From JAAYEA01 sp012689325 (GTDB lineage Bacteria; Chloroflexota; Anaerolineae; JAAYEA01), in NCBI GenBank assembly GCA_036841525.1, contig DAITVZ010000011.1:15871-79870 (forward strand): DNA of 64,000 nt, read 5' to 3'. The notes below the pieces were generated by a model. The model had not been told where the DNA came from and ran no database searches. It saw nothing but the letters and a program-made list of their open reading frames with translations. A program made the position numbers and the translations under genes. The stretch's first letter is position 1. The number at the start of each line of letters is the position of its first letter. This document shows positions 25,131-33,150 of the stretch, piece after piece.

Positions 25131-25949
25131 CTAAACCGGCTGGTCGCGCGGGCTGAGCTGCGTGACCACGCCGCCATCCACGGCGAGGATCTGCCCCACG
25201 ACATAGTCGGCATCCGGCGAGGCCAGGAAGGCCACCGCCGCGCCGATGTCTAGCGGCGTCCCCAGCCGCCGCGCCGGGACCCGGTTGGCCCACTCGTCCA
25301 GGCGCGGGTCGCCGGGAGGGTAGGGCCGTCCCACATAGATCGGCCCCGGGGCAATCGCGTTGACCCGGATGCCGTACTCGATCAACTCGATGGCCATCGC
25401 CTGCGTCATCGAGTTGATGGCGCCCTTGGTCACATCGTAGGGCAGGCCGCGCCAGTGGGCGCGCAGGCCCCCAATGGAGCTGATGTTGATGATGCTCCCG
25501 CCGTGCCCGCCGTCGCGCATGATCTGGGCCGCGCGCACGGAGCAGAGGTAGGGGCCGCGGACGTTGGTGGCCAGGTGCTCATCCACCAGCCCGTCCGGCA
25601 CCTCGAAGACGTGGTAGCGGCGCAGGTGGGCCGCGTTGTTGACCAACACATGCACCGTGCCGTACGCGGCCAACGTCGCCTCAAAGAGCGTCGCGACCCC
25701 CTCTTCGGTGCTCAGGTCGGCGGGGACTGCCAGCGCCTCCGCGCCGACCGCCCGCAGTTGCTCAGTGGTCGCCTGCACCGTCTCCCGCGTCCGGCTGTTG
25801 ATCACCACCTTCATCCCCTCCCGCGCCAGGCGCAGGGCGATCCCCTGCCCGATGCCCTGGCTGGAGCCGGTGACGATGGCCACCTGCCCCCGCAGCTCCG
25901 GGTAGCGCGGCGCCACCGCTTCCCACGCAGACGCAATGTCCAGTGCCAT
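25131..25949 (-). CDS. Short-chain dehydrogenase/reductase
   Basis: 272-residue classical SDR using NAD(P)H. The TGSSQGIGQG cofactor motif is at about residues 27-36, NNAAH near 107, INISSIGG with the catalytic Ser near 150, and Y-x3-K as YDVTK near 168. The C terminus ends in the common GQILAVDGG block. It begins 27 bases after the aldehyde oxidoreductase gene stop and is probably the last gene of that operon. That context suggests it forms or consumes the aldehyde or alcohol partner of the AOR. An N-terminal extension of about 20 residues precedes the Rossmann fold. Confidence 0.9.
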   Translation of the reverse strand: MALDIASAWEAVAPRYPELRGQVAIVTGSSQGIGQGIALRLAREGMKVVINSRTRETVQATTEQLRAVGAEALAVPADLSTEEGVATLFEATLAAYGTVHVLVNNAAHLRRYHVFEVPDGLVDEHLATNVRGPYLCSVRAAQIMRDGGHGGSIINISSIGGLRAHWRGLPYDVTKGAINSMTQAMAIELIEYGIRVNAIAPGPIYVGRPYPPGDPRLDEWANRVPARRLGTPLDIGAAVAFLASPDADYVVGQILAVDGGVVTQLSPRDQPV

Positions 25950-25976
25950 AGACTCCTTCCCTCCCCTGCCACCCCG

Positions 25977-27923
25977 CTAGGCGCGGCGCAGCCTCTGCAG
26001 CTCCGCCGCCACCTCGGGCAGTCCCAGCTCGTCCAGCGTGGACGTCTCGGGCCAGCCCCGCTCCAGATCCCACCCACGCGCGGCATAGTACTCGTCCAGC
26101 AACCGCGCGAACCCCTCGGCGTCGATGGATGTCCCGTCGGCGCGGCAGGGCAGCCTGAAGTGCGGCCCCAGCGCCTCCTCCCAGGCTCGCCCGCGCCCGG
26201 CCCGCGCCAGCAGCGCCCGCTCCAGGTTGAAAGCGCGCTCGGCGATGCGCGTGAGCTCTCCATCGGCCAGCTCGACGCCCGTCACCGCCCGGAAGAGCCG
26301 ATGGTGGAGGTACAGGTCGCCGCTGATGTCCTCCGCCTCCTCCCAATCGCGCCGCTCCTTCAGCGGCCGCATGATCTGGGGGAAACCAAAGTCGCAGATC
26401 GGGAAGCAGTCGATCAGCATGTGCTGGTTCTGGCTCCAGATGGCCACGGGCGCCTTGTTCTCAAAGGTCGGCTCCAGCGCGTCAGGATCCCCCCAGACCT
26501 TCTCCGAGAGGACGCGAAAGCGCCGCCGAGCCAGCTCGCGGTTGTCCAACAGGAAATCGGCGTACATCAGCGAGCTCTGGTGCGTGCCGATGGTGGGATC
26601 GCGGCTGGCGCTGATGTGCATCATCGCCGAGATCACCCAGAAGGGCAGCGGCTCCTCGTCCCAGAACCGCCCCTCGCGGTGCGCGGGGAAACCAAAGTTG
26701 AACTCGAGCTCGCGTCCCAGCCGGATCAGCTCGTCGGGCAGCTCGCCCTCCAGCTCGTCCATGGCGCGACGAAGGTCGTCAGCCAGGACCGCCCCCAACC
26801 CCTCCCGCCGCGCCAACTGCCCCGTGAAGCTCAAGAACCAGTCCGCGTCGTCAGGGGCGATGGGAAAGCCTCGTATCTCCCGAATGCCCAACTCGGTGCA
26901 ACGAATCAGCCAGGGCTGCATCACCAGCCGAAACCAGAGGTCGAGCCCCAGGTTGTTGCAGGCCTGGTGGAAGGCGTTCTCCTTCTCCACACCGAATCGA
27001 ACGCCCTGGGGCACGGTCATCTCGGCGCTGCGATACTCGGTGGTCTCGACTCCCCGATCCTGCAAGTACACGCCGCCGATGCACACCCCCGGCGTGCGGC
27101 GCCCGTCGGGGGCGCGGCCATAAGTGTTCACCACATGGCAATCGAACGTGCAGGACTGGGTGCAGATCGGCTTGGGCGTGTTCTTGCCGTCCCGGGGGCT
27201 ATAGACGCCCAGCACCGCCGGCGCTGGCGTGATGTTGAACCGCCCCGCGCCGATCACTTCGCGCAGCAGCTCGTCAGGCCGCGCCACCGTCACGCCCCCG
27301 GTGCCGCGCACGGCGATCGCCTTGAGGTTCTTGCTGCCCCACACCGCGCCAAAGCCGCTGTGCCCGGCAGCGTTCTCCTCAGCGTGCTGCACCGTGGCAA
27401 ACCGGACCAGGTTCTCTCCCGCTGGGCCGATGGCGAGCACCTGCGCCCGCGAATCCACCCGGCCGCGCAGCGCCAGTTGCGTCTCCCTGGCCCCCTGGCC
27501 CCACAGCCCCGCGGCATCTTCCAGCTTGGCGACGCCATCGCGAATGACCAGGTACACCGGCTTGGGCGACCGGCCCCAGAGGATGATGCCGTCGTAGCCG
27601 GCGTACTTGAGCTCCGGGCCGAACCAGCCCCCGATGGTCGAGTGCGTATACCAGGGCCGGGGGTACGTGCGCGGCGAGATCCCGGTCATCACCGTGCGGC
27701 CCGTGGTCGGCGCCAGCGTGCCGGTGAGCGGGCCGGTCATGACGATGACGCGGTTCTCTGGGTCGAACGGCCCGGCCTCCGGCGGGATCTCGTCCCAAGC
27801 GACGCGCGCCGCCAGGCCCCGCCCCCCGATATAGTCCGCCGCATAGCGCATGGTGTCGCGTGTGCCGATCTCGCCGGTGGTCAGATTCACTTCCAGGAGC
27901 TTGCCCACCCATCCGAATGGCAT
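25977..27923 (-). CDS. Aldehyde:ferredoxin oxidoreductase family protein (tungstopterin enzyme)
   Basis: 648-residue AOR-family enzyme, which oxidises aldehydes to acids (or reduces acids) with a W-bis-pyranopterin cofactor and one [4Fe-4S] cluster. The AOR N-domain is clear: YIGGRGLAARVAWDEIPP, VMTGPLTGTLAP, STIGGWFGPELKYAGYDGII and HSGFGAVWGSKNLKAIAVRG. Cluster ligands appear as C254-x3-C258-x3-C262 rather than the usual CxxCxxxC, with C506 or C510 (DCFPICDFGF) as the distant ligand. C281 is another Cys. ATG 27923 is one base after the ferredoxin stop and follows GGAGGG. It is a three-gene operon with the ferredoxin (electron acceptor) and the SDR. Confidence 0.9.
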   Translation of the reverse strand: MPFGWVGKLLEVNLTTGEIGTRDTMRYAADYIGGRGLAARVAWDEIPPEAGPFDPENRVIVMTGPLTGTLAPTTGRTVMTGISPRTYPRPWYTHSTIGGWFGPELKYAGYDGIILWGRSPKPVYLVIRDGVAKLEDAAGLWGQGARETQLALRGRVDSRAQVLAIGPAGENLVRFATVQHAEENAAGHSGFGAVWGSKNLKAIAVRGTGGVTVARPDELLREVIGAGRFNITPAPAVLGVYSPRDGKNTPKPICTQSCTFDCHVVNTYGRAPDGRRTPGVCIGGVYLQDRGVETTEYRSAEMTVPQGVRFGVEKENAFHQACNNLGLDLWFRLVMQPWLIRCTELGIREIRGFPIAPDDADWFLSFTGQLARREGLGAVLADDLRRAMDELEGELPDELIRLGRELEFNFGFPAHREGRFWDEEPLPFWVISAMMHISASRDPTIGTHQSSLMYADFLLDNRELARRRFRVLSEKVWGDPDALEPTFENKAPVAIWSQNQHMLIDCFPICDFGFPQIMRPLKERRDWEEAEDISGDLYLHHRLFRAVTGVELADGELTRIAERAFNLERALLARAGRGRAWEEALGPHFRLPCRADGTSIDAEGFARLLDEYYAARGWDLERGWPETSTLDELGLPEVAAELQRLRRA

Positions 27924-27924
27924 C

Positions 27925-28353
27925 TTAGCCCTCCCGTCCCGCTTCGAGCACGATGGCGCCCACCGGGCACATCTTGGCGCACAGGGGACCCTCCGCGCGG
28001 CCAGCACACAGGTCGCACTTTAGGTAGCGGTCCGCCCCCTTGTGATTGGGGATGGCCCCATAGGGGCAGGCGTCCGCGCAACTGCCGCAGCGGATGCAAG
28101 CCTCATCGTCCAGAATGACCACGCCCCGCTCATCGAGGTGCATCGCGTCCGCCGGGCAGGCGTCCAGGCATTCCGGGTCCTCGCAGTGCTGGCAGATGAC
28201 GATGGCGAACTCGTACCGGGCCATATCCTTCGCGATGGACAGCCGCGCCAGGCCCAGGTTGCACTGCCCCTCGTGGGACAGCGAGCAGGCCAACGTGCAG
28301 GCCTGGCAATCGCGGCACAGACTGGAATCCGCTTTCAGCGGCGGCTTGAGCAT
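27925..28353 (-). CDS. Polyferredoxin (4x[4Fe-4S], DmsB-like) partner of AOR
   Basis: 142-residue electron carrier with four Cys clusters: CRDCQACTLAC, CQHCEDPECLDACP, CIRCGSCADACP and CDLCAGRAEGPLCAKMCP. This is the arrangement of DMSO-reductase-chain-B-type ferredoxins and of the HycB/AorA-like subunits found next to AOR genes. Start at 28353 is supported by GGAGGAG; the earlier ATG at 28392 is not. It takes electrons from the AOR encoded one base downstream. A TTGACA-type promoter lies at 28408-28435. Confidence 0.93.
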   Translation of the reverse strand: MLKPPLKADSSLCRDCQACTLACSLSHEGQCNLGLARLSIAKDMARYEFAIVICQHCEDPECLDACPADAMHLDERGVVILDDEACIRCGSCADACPYGAIPNHKGADRYLKCDLCAGRAEGPLCAKMCPVGAIVLEAGREG

Positions 28354-28384
28354 TAGCACTCCTCCTGGGGGACTCGACTCGCAC

Positions 28385-28412
28385 TTGCGCACCCGTCACA
28401 TGCTGGTATGAT
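28385..28412 (+). promoter_or_regulatory. Plus-strand promoter of the SDR/amidohydrolase pair
   Basis: TTGCGC (28385-28390), 16 bases and TATGAT (28407-28412). Its -10 box overlaps the minus-strand -10 box by five bases. The upstream in-frame ATG at 28408 lies inside this box and is not a start. Confidence 0.5.
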
Positions 28413-28435
28413 ACGGGCATCATGCACCATGTCAA
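28408..28435 (-). promoter_or_regulatory. Minus-strand promoter of the ferredoxin-AOR-SDR operon
   Basis: Perfect TTGACA (28435-28430 on the minus strand), 16 bases and TATCAT (28413-28408), about 55 bases upstream of the ferredoxin start. It overlaps the plus-strand -10. Confidence 0.65.
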
Positions 28436-28452
28436 ACGAGAGGGATCACGGT

Positions 28453-29184
28453 ATGGGACAGCTTGAGCACAAGGTAGCGATCGTCACCGGCGGGGGCAGC
28501 GGCATCGGCAAGGCCATCGCCGAAGCGTTTGTCCGCGAGGGTTGCGCGGTGACCATCGCCGGGCGCAACGCCAAGCGGCTGCGCGCCGCGGCAGAGGAGC
28601 TGCGCGCCGGCGGCGGCGAGGTCTGGGACGTGCCCACCGACGTCGTGCAGGAGGAGCAGGTCCAGGAGCTCTTTCGGCAGGTGATGGCGCGGCACGGGCG
28701 CCTGAATATCCTGGTCAACAGCTCGGGAGCGTTCGACGGCGGCCCATTGGAGGAACTGACGCTGGAGACCTGGAACAAGGTCATCGGCGCCAACCTGACC
28801 GGCCCCTTCCTCTGCACCCGCGAGGCGTTCCGCATCATGAAGCCCGCGGGCGGTGGCCGGATCATCAACATCGGCAGCATCTCGGCGCAGCGCACCCGCA
28901 TGAACAACGCCCCCTATACCTCCAGCAAGTTCGGCATCTGGGGCCTGACCCAATCGGCGGCCTTGGAGGGGCGGCCCTATGGCATCGCGGTGAGCTGCCT
29001 GCACCCCGGCAACACCGCGGTGGAGTGGCGGCTGGATGAGGGGATCGAGATGAACCGCGAGCCGATGGTCGCCCCGGAAGAGATGGCCCGCGTCGCGTTG
29101 CTCATGGCCACGTTGCCGCCGGAAGCCAACATGCTGGAGGCCATCGTCTTGCCCGTCAAGCAGCTCTACATCGGGCGCGGTTAG
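28453..29184 (+). CDS. Short-chain dehydrogenase/reductase
   Basis: 243-residue classical SDR. TGGGSGIGKA gives the cofactor loop near residue 12-21, a Ser-containing VNSSG replaces the usual NNAG near residue 87, INIGSIS carries the catalytic Ser, and Y-x3-K occurs as YTSSK. The cofactor loop is followed by TIAGRN, which favours NADP. The start at 28453 has GAGAGGG ten bases upstream; two earlier ATGs lack an RBS. It is separated by ten bases from the amidohydrolase gene, so the two probably act in one catabolic step series opposite the AOR operon. Confidence 0.9.
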   Translation: MGQLEHKVAIVTGGGSGIGKAIAEAFVREGCAVTIAGRNAKRLRAAAEELRAGGGEVWDVPTDVVQEEQVQELFRQVMARHGRLNILVNSSGAFDGGPLEELTLETWNKVIGANLTGPFLCTREAFRIMKPAGGGRIINIGSISAQRTRMNNAPYTSSKFGIWGLTQSAALEGRPYGIAVSCLHPGNTAVEWRLDEGIEMNREPMVAPEEMARVALLMATLPPEANMLEAIVLPVKQLYIGRG

Positions 29185-29194
29185 GGAGGAGCCC

Positions 29195-30013
29195 ATGAGG
29201 ATCATCGACCCGCACGTGCATATCTGGACCCAGAGCCCGGCCTACCCCTTCTCCCCGGAGGAGAAGAACCCGCCGTCGAGCGAGGCCTCGGTAGAGATGC
29301 TGCTGGACCTGATGCGCGCCAATGGCGTGGATAGGACGGTCATCGTGCAGAGCATCCACTACCGCTGGGATAACCGCTATGTCGCCCACGCCCTGCGGAC
29401 CTATCCCGGCGTCTTCATGGGCGTCTGCCGCGTGAACCCGCTGGACCCCGCCGCGCCGGACCACCTGAGCCAGCGAGTGACGGAGGACGGCTTTCACGGC
29501 GTGCGCCTGAGCCCCGGCGTGGACGCGGCCAGCGATTGGTTTACCGGGCCGCTGATGGAGCCGCTCTTTGCCCGCGCCGAGGCGCTCGGCGTGCCCATGC
29601 TCATCCTCACCAAGCCGCCCCGCCTGCCCGACCTGGCGCGCCACCTGGAGCGCCACCCCGGCCTCGACGTCTGCATCGACCATATGGCCGACTGCGCGCT
29701 GGATCGGCCCGACCACCTGGCGCTCTTGCTCGACCTGGCCCGCTACCCCCGCGTTTATGTCAAAGTCAGCCACACCTGGGGGCTCTCCAGCCAGGCCTTC
29801 CCCTGGCGCGACGCCCACGACCAGGTAAAGCGGGTCTATCAGGCCTTTGGCGGTCAGCGCATCATGTGGGGCACCGACTGGCCGGTCTCCTTGCAGCACA
29901 CCACCTATGACAAGACCTTGGCGGTGGTGCGCGACGAGATGGACTTGTTCGCGCCGGAGGATCGTGAGTGGGTACTAGGCAGAACGGCGCTGCGGCTCTG
30001 GCCCTTTCCGTAG
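29195..30013 (+). CDS. Amidohydrolase-2 family TIM-barrel hydrolase
   Basis: 272-residue metal-dependent hydrolase of the amidohydrolase-2 (lactonase/decarboxylase-like) family. The N-terminal IIDPHVHIWT carries the metal pair H7 and H9, further ligands lie in CIDHMADC (His) and near VSHTWG, and WGTDWPVS carries the catalytic Asp. These are the marks of sugar-lactone hydrolases and aromatic decarboxylases of this family. GGGAGGAG precedes the ATG. With the upstream SDR, dehydrogenation of a sugar to a lactone followed by hydrolysis is a reasonable model. A shared terminator lies 14 bases after the stop. Confidence 0.85.
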   Translation: MRIIDPHVHIWTQSPAYPFSPEEKNPPSSEASVEMLLDLMRANGVDRTVIVQSIHYRWDNRYVAHALRTYPGVFMGVCRVNPLDPAAPDHLSQRVTEDGFHGVRLSPGVDAASDWFTGPLMEPLFARAEALGVPMLILTKPPRLPDLARHLERHPGLDVCIDHMADCALDRPDHLALLLDLARYPRVYVKVSHTWGLSSQAFPWRDAHDQVKRVYQAFGGQRIMWGTDWPVSLQHTTYDKTLAVVRDEMDLFAPEDREWVLGRTALRLWPFP

Positions 30014-30027
30014 ATAAAGACGAGGCA

Positions 30028-30060
30028 GGGCGGGAGCGGCGCGACCCGCCGTTCCCGCCC
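30028..30060. terminator. 14-bp hairpin between convergent genes
   Basis: GGGCGGGAGCGGCG (30028-30041) pairs with CGCCGTTCCCGCCC (30047-30060) with one G-T wobble around the 5-base loop CGACC. It is placed 14 bases after the plus-strand stop and 14 bases from the minus-strand stop at 30075. No T-run. Confidence 0.7.
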
Positions 30061-30074
30061 CATGCCGTTTGCCG

Positions 30075-31550
30075 CTAGATATGCAGCTCGCACACCCGGC
30101 GAAAGTGGTAGCCATAGATGGCCAGCCGGATCGCGTGCGGGAAAAGGCGCGGGCGGTTCGCCAGGGTCCAAAGCCACAGCCGCCAGTAGTGCAGCCGCTC
30201 CTTCCCCCGGATGCCCAGCAGGTAGATGGACCGGAACAGCGCCAGCACATCCTCCTTGGTCACGCGCATTTGCACCCGCGGCGGCTGGTACTCGCGGAGA
30301 AAGGTGATCACCCGGTCATAGTAGCCCTTGGGCGAATAGATGCGGTGGAGGATGTTCCGGTAGCCTTGCTTGAGCGCGGCCAGGTCCATCTTGGGGACAA
30401 TGTTGGTGGAGCCGTCCACGTTGTCGCCCGAGATCTCGGTGGAGAGGCGGCCCTCGCGCTGCAGGCGGCGATATAAAGGCGTGCCGTGCGGCGCCTGCAA
30501 CAGCCCGACCATCGCTGTGACGATGCCGCTGCGCTGGATGAACTCGATCTGGCGCTGAAAGATCGACGTGGTATCGCTATCAAAGCCGACGATAAAGCCG
30601 CCCTGCACTTCCAGCCCCGCCCGCTGCAGGCGCTTGACACTCGCCAGCAGATCGCGCCCCTTGTTCTGTAGCTTGTTGCACTCGGCGAGGCTCTCCTCGT
30701 CCGGCGTCTCGATCCCCACAAAGACCGTGCTAAAGCCCGCCTCCACCATCAGCCGCATCAACTCTTCGTCATCGGCCAGGTTGATGGACACCTCCGTGTT
30801 GAAAACCACCTCCGGCTTGTTCCGGCGCCATGCGGCAAGCGCCGGGAGGATCTCCTCCTTGAGCTGCCGCCGGTTGCCGATGAAATTGTCGTCCACGAAA
30901 AAGATGCCGCCGCGCCATCCTGTCGCGTACAGGCTATCCAGCTCGGCGATGACCTGCGGCGCGGTCTTGGTGCGGGGGCGGTGCCCCAGCATGGTCGTGA
31001 TGTTGCAGAAATCGCAGCCGTAGGGGCATCCGCGGGAATACTGGATATTCATGGTAGCATACTGCCTCATATCCAAGAGCTCCCACAGCGGCGCGGGCGT
31101 CTGCCGGATGTCCGGATGCTCGTCGGTGGTGTAGAGATGCTGCGCCTCGCCGCGCTCCAGGTCCGCCAGGAAGCGCGGCAGCGTGATCTCGCCCTCGTTA
31201 AGCACCAGGTGATCCACCTCCGCAAAGCTCTCCGACTCGCTGCTAAAGAGCGGCCCGCCGGCCACCACCGGCACGCCCGCCTCCTTGCAGCGGGCGATGG
31301 CCGTGCGCGCCGCGCTGCGCTGGACCACCATGGCGCTCACGAAGGCATAGTCGGCCCACTCCAGGTCGCGCTGGGTCAGCCGCCCCACGTTCAGGTCCAC
31401 CAGACGCTTGTGCCACTCCTTGGGCAGGAGCGCCGCCACGGTGAGCAGGCCCAGCGGCGGAGAGGAGGCCTTCTTACGCACGAATGGGAGGGCGTGCCTG
31501 AAACTCCAAAAGGTGTCGGGAAACTCGGGGTAGATCAGCAACACGTTCAT
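30075..31550 (-). CDS. B12-binding-domain radical SAM protein (DUF4070 family)
   Basis: 491-residue cobalamin-type radical SAM enzyme, likely a C-methylase or ring-modifying enzyme. The N-terminal B12-binding-like domain starts LLIYPEFPDTFWSFRHAL and contains VVAGGPLF; it lacks a DxHxxG base-off motif. The radical SAM cluster is C175-x3-C179-x2-C182 (SRGCPYGCDFC), followed by FFVDDNFIGNRRQLK and TVFVGIETPDEESL. The C-terminal DUF4070 region is helical and basic. The same architecture occurs in the hopanoid C-2 methylase HpnP, but the N-terminal motif differs from HpnP, so this is a sister family rather than HpnP. It has a minus-strand promoter at 31616-31644. Confidence 0.88.
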   Translation of the reverse strand: MNVLLIYPEFPDTFWSFRHALPFVRKKASSPPLGLLTVAALLPKEWHKRLVDLNVGRLTQRDLEWADYAFVSAMVVQRSAARTAIARCKEAGVPVVAGGPLFSSESESFAEVDHLVLNEGEITLPRFLADLERGEAQHLYTTDEHPDIRQTPAPLWELLDMRQYATMNIQYSRGCPYGCDFCNITTMLGHRPRTKTAPQVIAELDSLYATGWRGGIFFVDDNFIGNRRQLKEEILPALAAWRRNKPEVVFNTEVSINLADDEELMRLMVEAGFSTVFVGIETPDEESLAECNKLQNKGRDLLASVKRLQRAGLEVQGGFIVGFDSDTTSIFQRQIEFIQRSGIVTAMVGLLQAPHGTPLYRRLQREGRLSTEISGDNVDGSTNIVPKMDLAALKQGYRNILHRIYSPKGYYDRVITFLREYQPPRVQMRVTKEDVLALFRSIYLLGIRGKERLHYWRLWLWTLANRPRLFPHAIRLAIYGYHFRRVCELHI

Positions 31551-31615
31551 CGTCAGCTCCTTCGGCGAGGTCTCTTCTGGCTCGCAGCCCGGCCTCGCTT
31601 CCTCGCCTCCGTTGC

Positions 31616-31644
31616 AGTGTAGCCATCGCCCGGGCTCCGCTCAA
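31616..31644 (-). promoter_or_regulatory. Promoter of the radical SAM gene
   Basis: Minus strand: TTGAGC (31644-31639), 17 bases and TACACT (31621-31616), about 65 bases upstream of the ATG at 31550. Confidence 0.55.
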
Positions 31645-31770
31645 GTGCCGTCGGGCATGTTTGCCAGGGCCCGACGGCCAGAAGCGGCCTCCGCCCGGTG
31701 CTTGCGACACATGACTCGCGGCATACGCCGGGTCGGAAGCGGACCGCTACCGCGCTCGCCGCTTCTGTGT

Positions 31771-31776
31771 TATAAT
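31771..31776 (+). promoter_or_regulatory. TATAAT -10 box directly before the histidine kinase start (leaderless transcript likely)
   Basis: A perfect TATAAT ends seven bases before the ATG at 31783, so a start about seven bases downstream of the -10 box would place the first transcribed base at or next to the A of ATG. No Shine-Dalgarno sequence is present and no good -35 box is seen around 31748. Confidence 0.55.
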
Positions 31777-31782
31777 AACGCC

Positions 31783-33150
31783 ATGTCCGAACAAAACGAC
31801 CGGAGCGAATCGTCCTACTCCCACCTTCGGGGCATCCTCCATTCCTGGAGCCACGAGTTCACCGAGGGGCTCTCGGAACGCGTGGTGCCCGTGCCTCCCT
31901 TCCGTTTCGTCTTTACCCTGATGTATATCGGCGTCACCGGGACGATCGCCTACTTTGGCGGGCTGTGGCGCTGGGACGACTCGCTGCCGGTCAGCCGGCC
32001 GGTGGGCTTGGGCGTGCTTCTGCTCCTCTTGCTCAGCCTGGAGAGGTTCGAGCAGCGCCGCTACTCCGATGGGGCGCCCATCCCCGTGGCCCTGGGGCTC
32101 CTCTTGGGCCGCATGGCCCTGTTCGAGGGGATCGTCGCCCTGGATAGCTCGATGGTTTCCCTGTTTCTCTATCCCATCATCCCTTTTAGCGCCTATTTCG
32201 CCTTTGGCTCCACCGCCAGCAACGCACTGGCCATGCTCTACCTGATCGTGGGCATCGTGCGCACCCTCCGGCTGAACAGCACCTGGTACCTGGACCCGCA
32301 GAACACGACGACGCTGCTGGCCTTTATCTTTGTCACGCTCTTTGTGCAGGTGGTGGCCCCGGTGATCCGCCGCGACGAGCAAAACCGGCGGCAGATGGAG
32401 CAGTTGCTCTCCGACTTGCAGGCCTCGCACCTGCGGCTGCAAGCCTATGCGGCGCAGGTGGCCGATCTGGCCGCCGCGGAGGAGCGCAATCGGCTGGCGC
32501 GCGATATCCACGACTCGCTCGGCCACTATCTCACCGCGGTCAATATCCAGATGGAAAAGTCGCTCGCCTACTGGGATCGGGATAGGGAGATGGCATTGCA
32601 GGCGCTGCAGGAGGCTAAGCGGTCCGCTTCGGAGGCGCTGCAAGACGTGCGTCGCTCGGTCGGCGCCTTGCGCGAGACGGAGGAGGCCTTCTCGCTGCGG
32701 AACGCCCTGCGCGAGCTGGTGGAGCGCGCCAGCAACGACCAGCTATCCATCACGCTGGACATCACCGGCCGCGAGGAGGGCTATTCTCGCACGGCGCTGA
32801 TGGCCCTCTACCGCGCCGTGCAGGAGGGGCTGACGAACACGCAGCGCTACGCACAGGCCAGCCTGGCCACCATCGAGCTGCACCTTGGCGAGGCTGAGGC
32901 GACGCTCTCGCTGCGCGATAACGGGCAGGGCTTTGACCCGGCGATCCTCGACCAACGCCTGGACCCGGACCATCAGGGCTATGGACTGCGCGGCATCCGC
33001 GAGCGCGTCGAGCTGGTGAGCGGGCGCATGGTCATCACCAGCACGCCAGGGCAAGGCGCCGAGCTGGCCATCAGCGTGCCCAAGAACTCGAGCCGTCTGA
33101 TCGGCGGCGAGTGGCTGGACGCGCACGCGCCCGAAGCGAGGTCCCGATGA
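31783..33150 (+). CDS. NarL-type sensor histidine kinase (HisKA_3)
   Basis: 455-residue membrane sensor. Residues about 40-195 contain five or six hydrophobic helices with very short loops and no large extracellular domain, so it senses inside or near the membrane. A coiled segment precedes the HisKA_3 dimerisation domain with phosphorylated H243 in ARDIHDSLGHYL. The HATPase domain follows, with YRAVQEGLTNTQRYAQAS (N box) and LRDNGQGFDP (G1). The frame stays open upstream to 31612, but ATG 31783 is preferred because the protein start MSEQNDRSE matches a TATAAT seven bases upstream. It overlaps the response regulator gene by ATGA. Confidence 0.9.
   Translation: MSEQNDRSESSYSHLRGILHSWSHEFTEGLSERVVPVPPFRFVFTLMYIGVTGTIAYFGGLWRWDDSLPVSRPVGLGVLLLLLLSLERFEQRRYSDGAPIPVALGLLLGRMALFEGIVALDSSMVSLFLYPIIPFSAYFAFGSTASNALAMLYLIVGIVRTLRLNSTWYLDPQNTTTLLAFIFVTLFVQVVAPVIRRDEQNRRQMEQLLSDLQASHLRLQAYAAQVADLAAAEERNRLARDIHDSLGHYLTAVNIQMEKSLAYWDRDREMALQALQEAKRSASEALQDVRRSVGALRETEEAFSLRNALRELVERASNDQLSITLDITGREEGYSRTALMALYRAVQEGLTNTQRYAQASLATIELHLGEAEATLSLRDNGQGFDPAILDQRLDPDHQGYGLRGIRERVELVSGRMVITSTPGQGAELAISVPKNSSRLIGGEWLDAHAPEARSR

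Noticed and set aside
25455..28118. 887-codon plus-strand frame across the SDR, AOR and ferredoxin genes
   Set aside because: Spans three unrelated genes on the opposite strand, a typical artefact of high GC.
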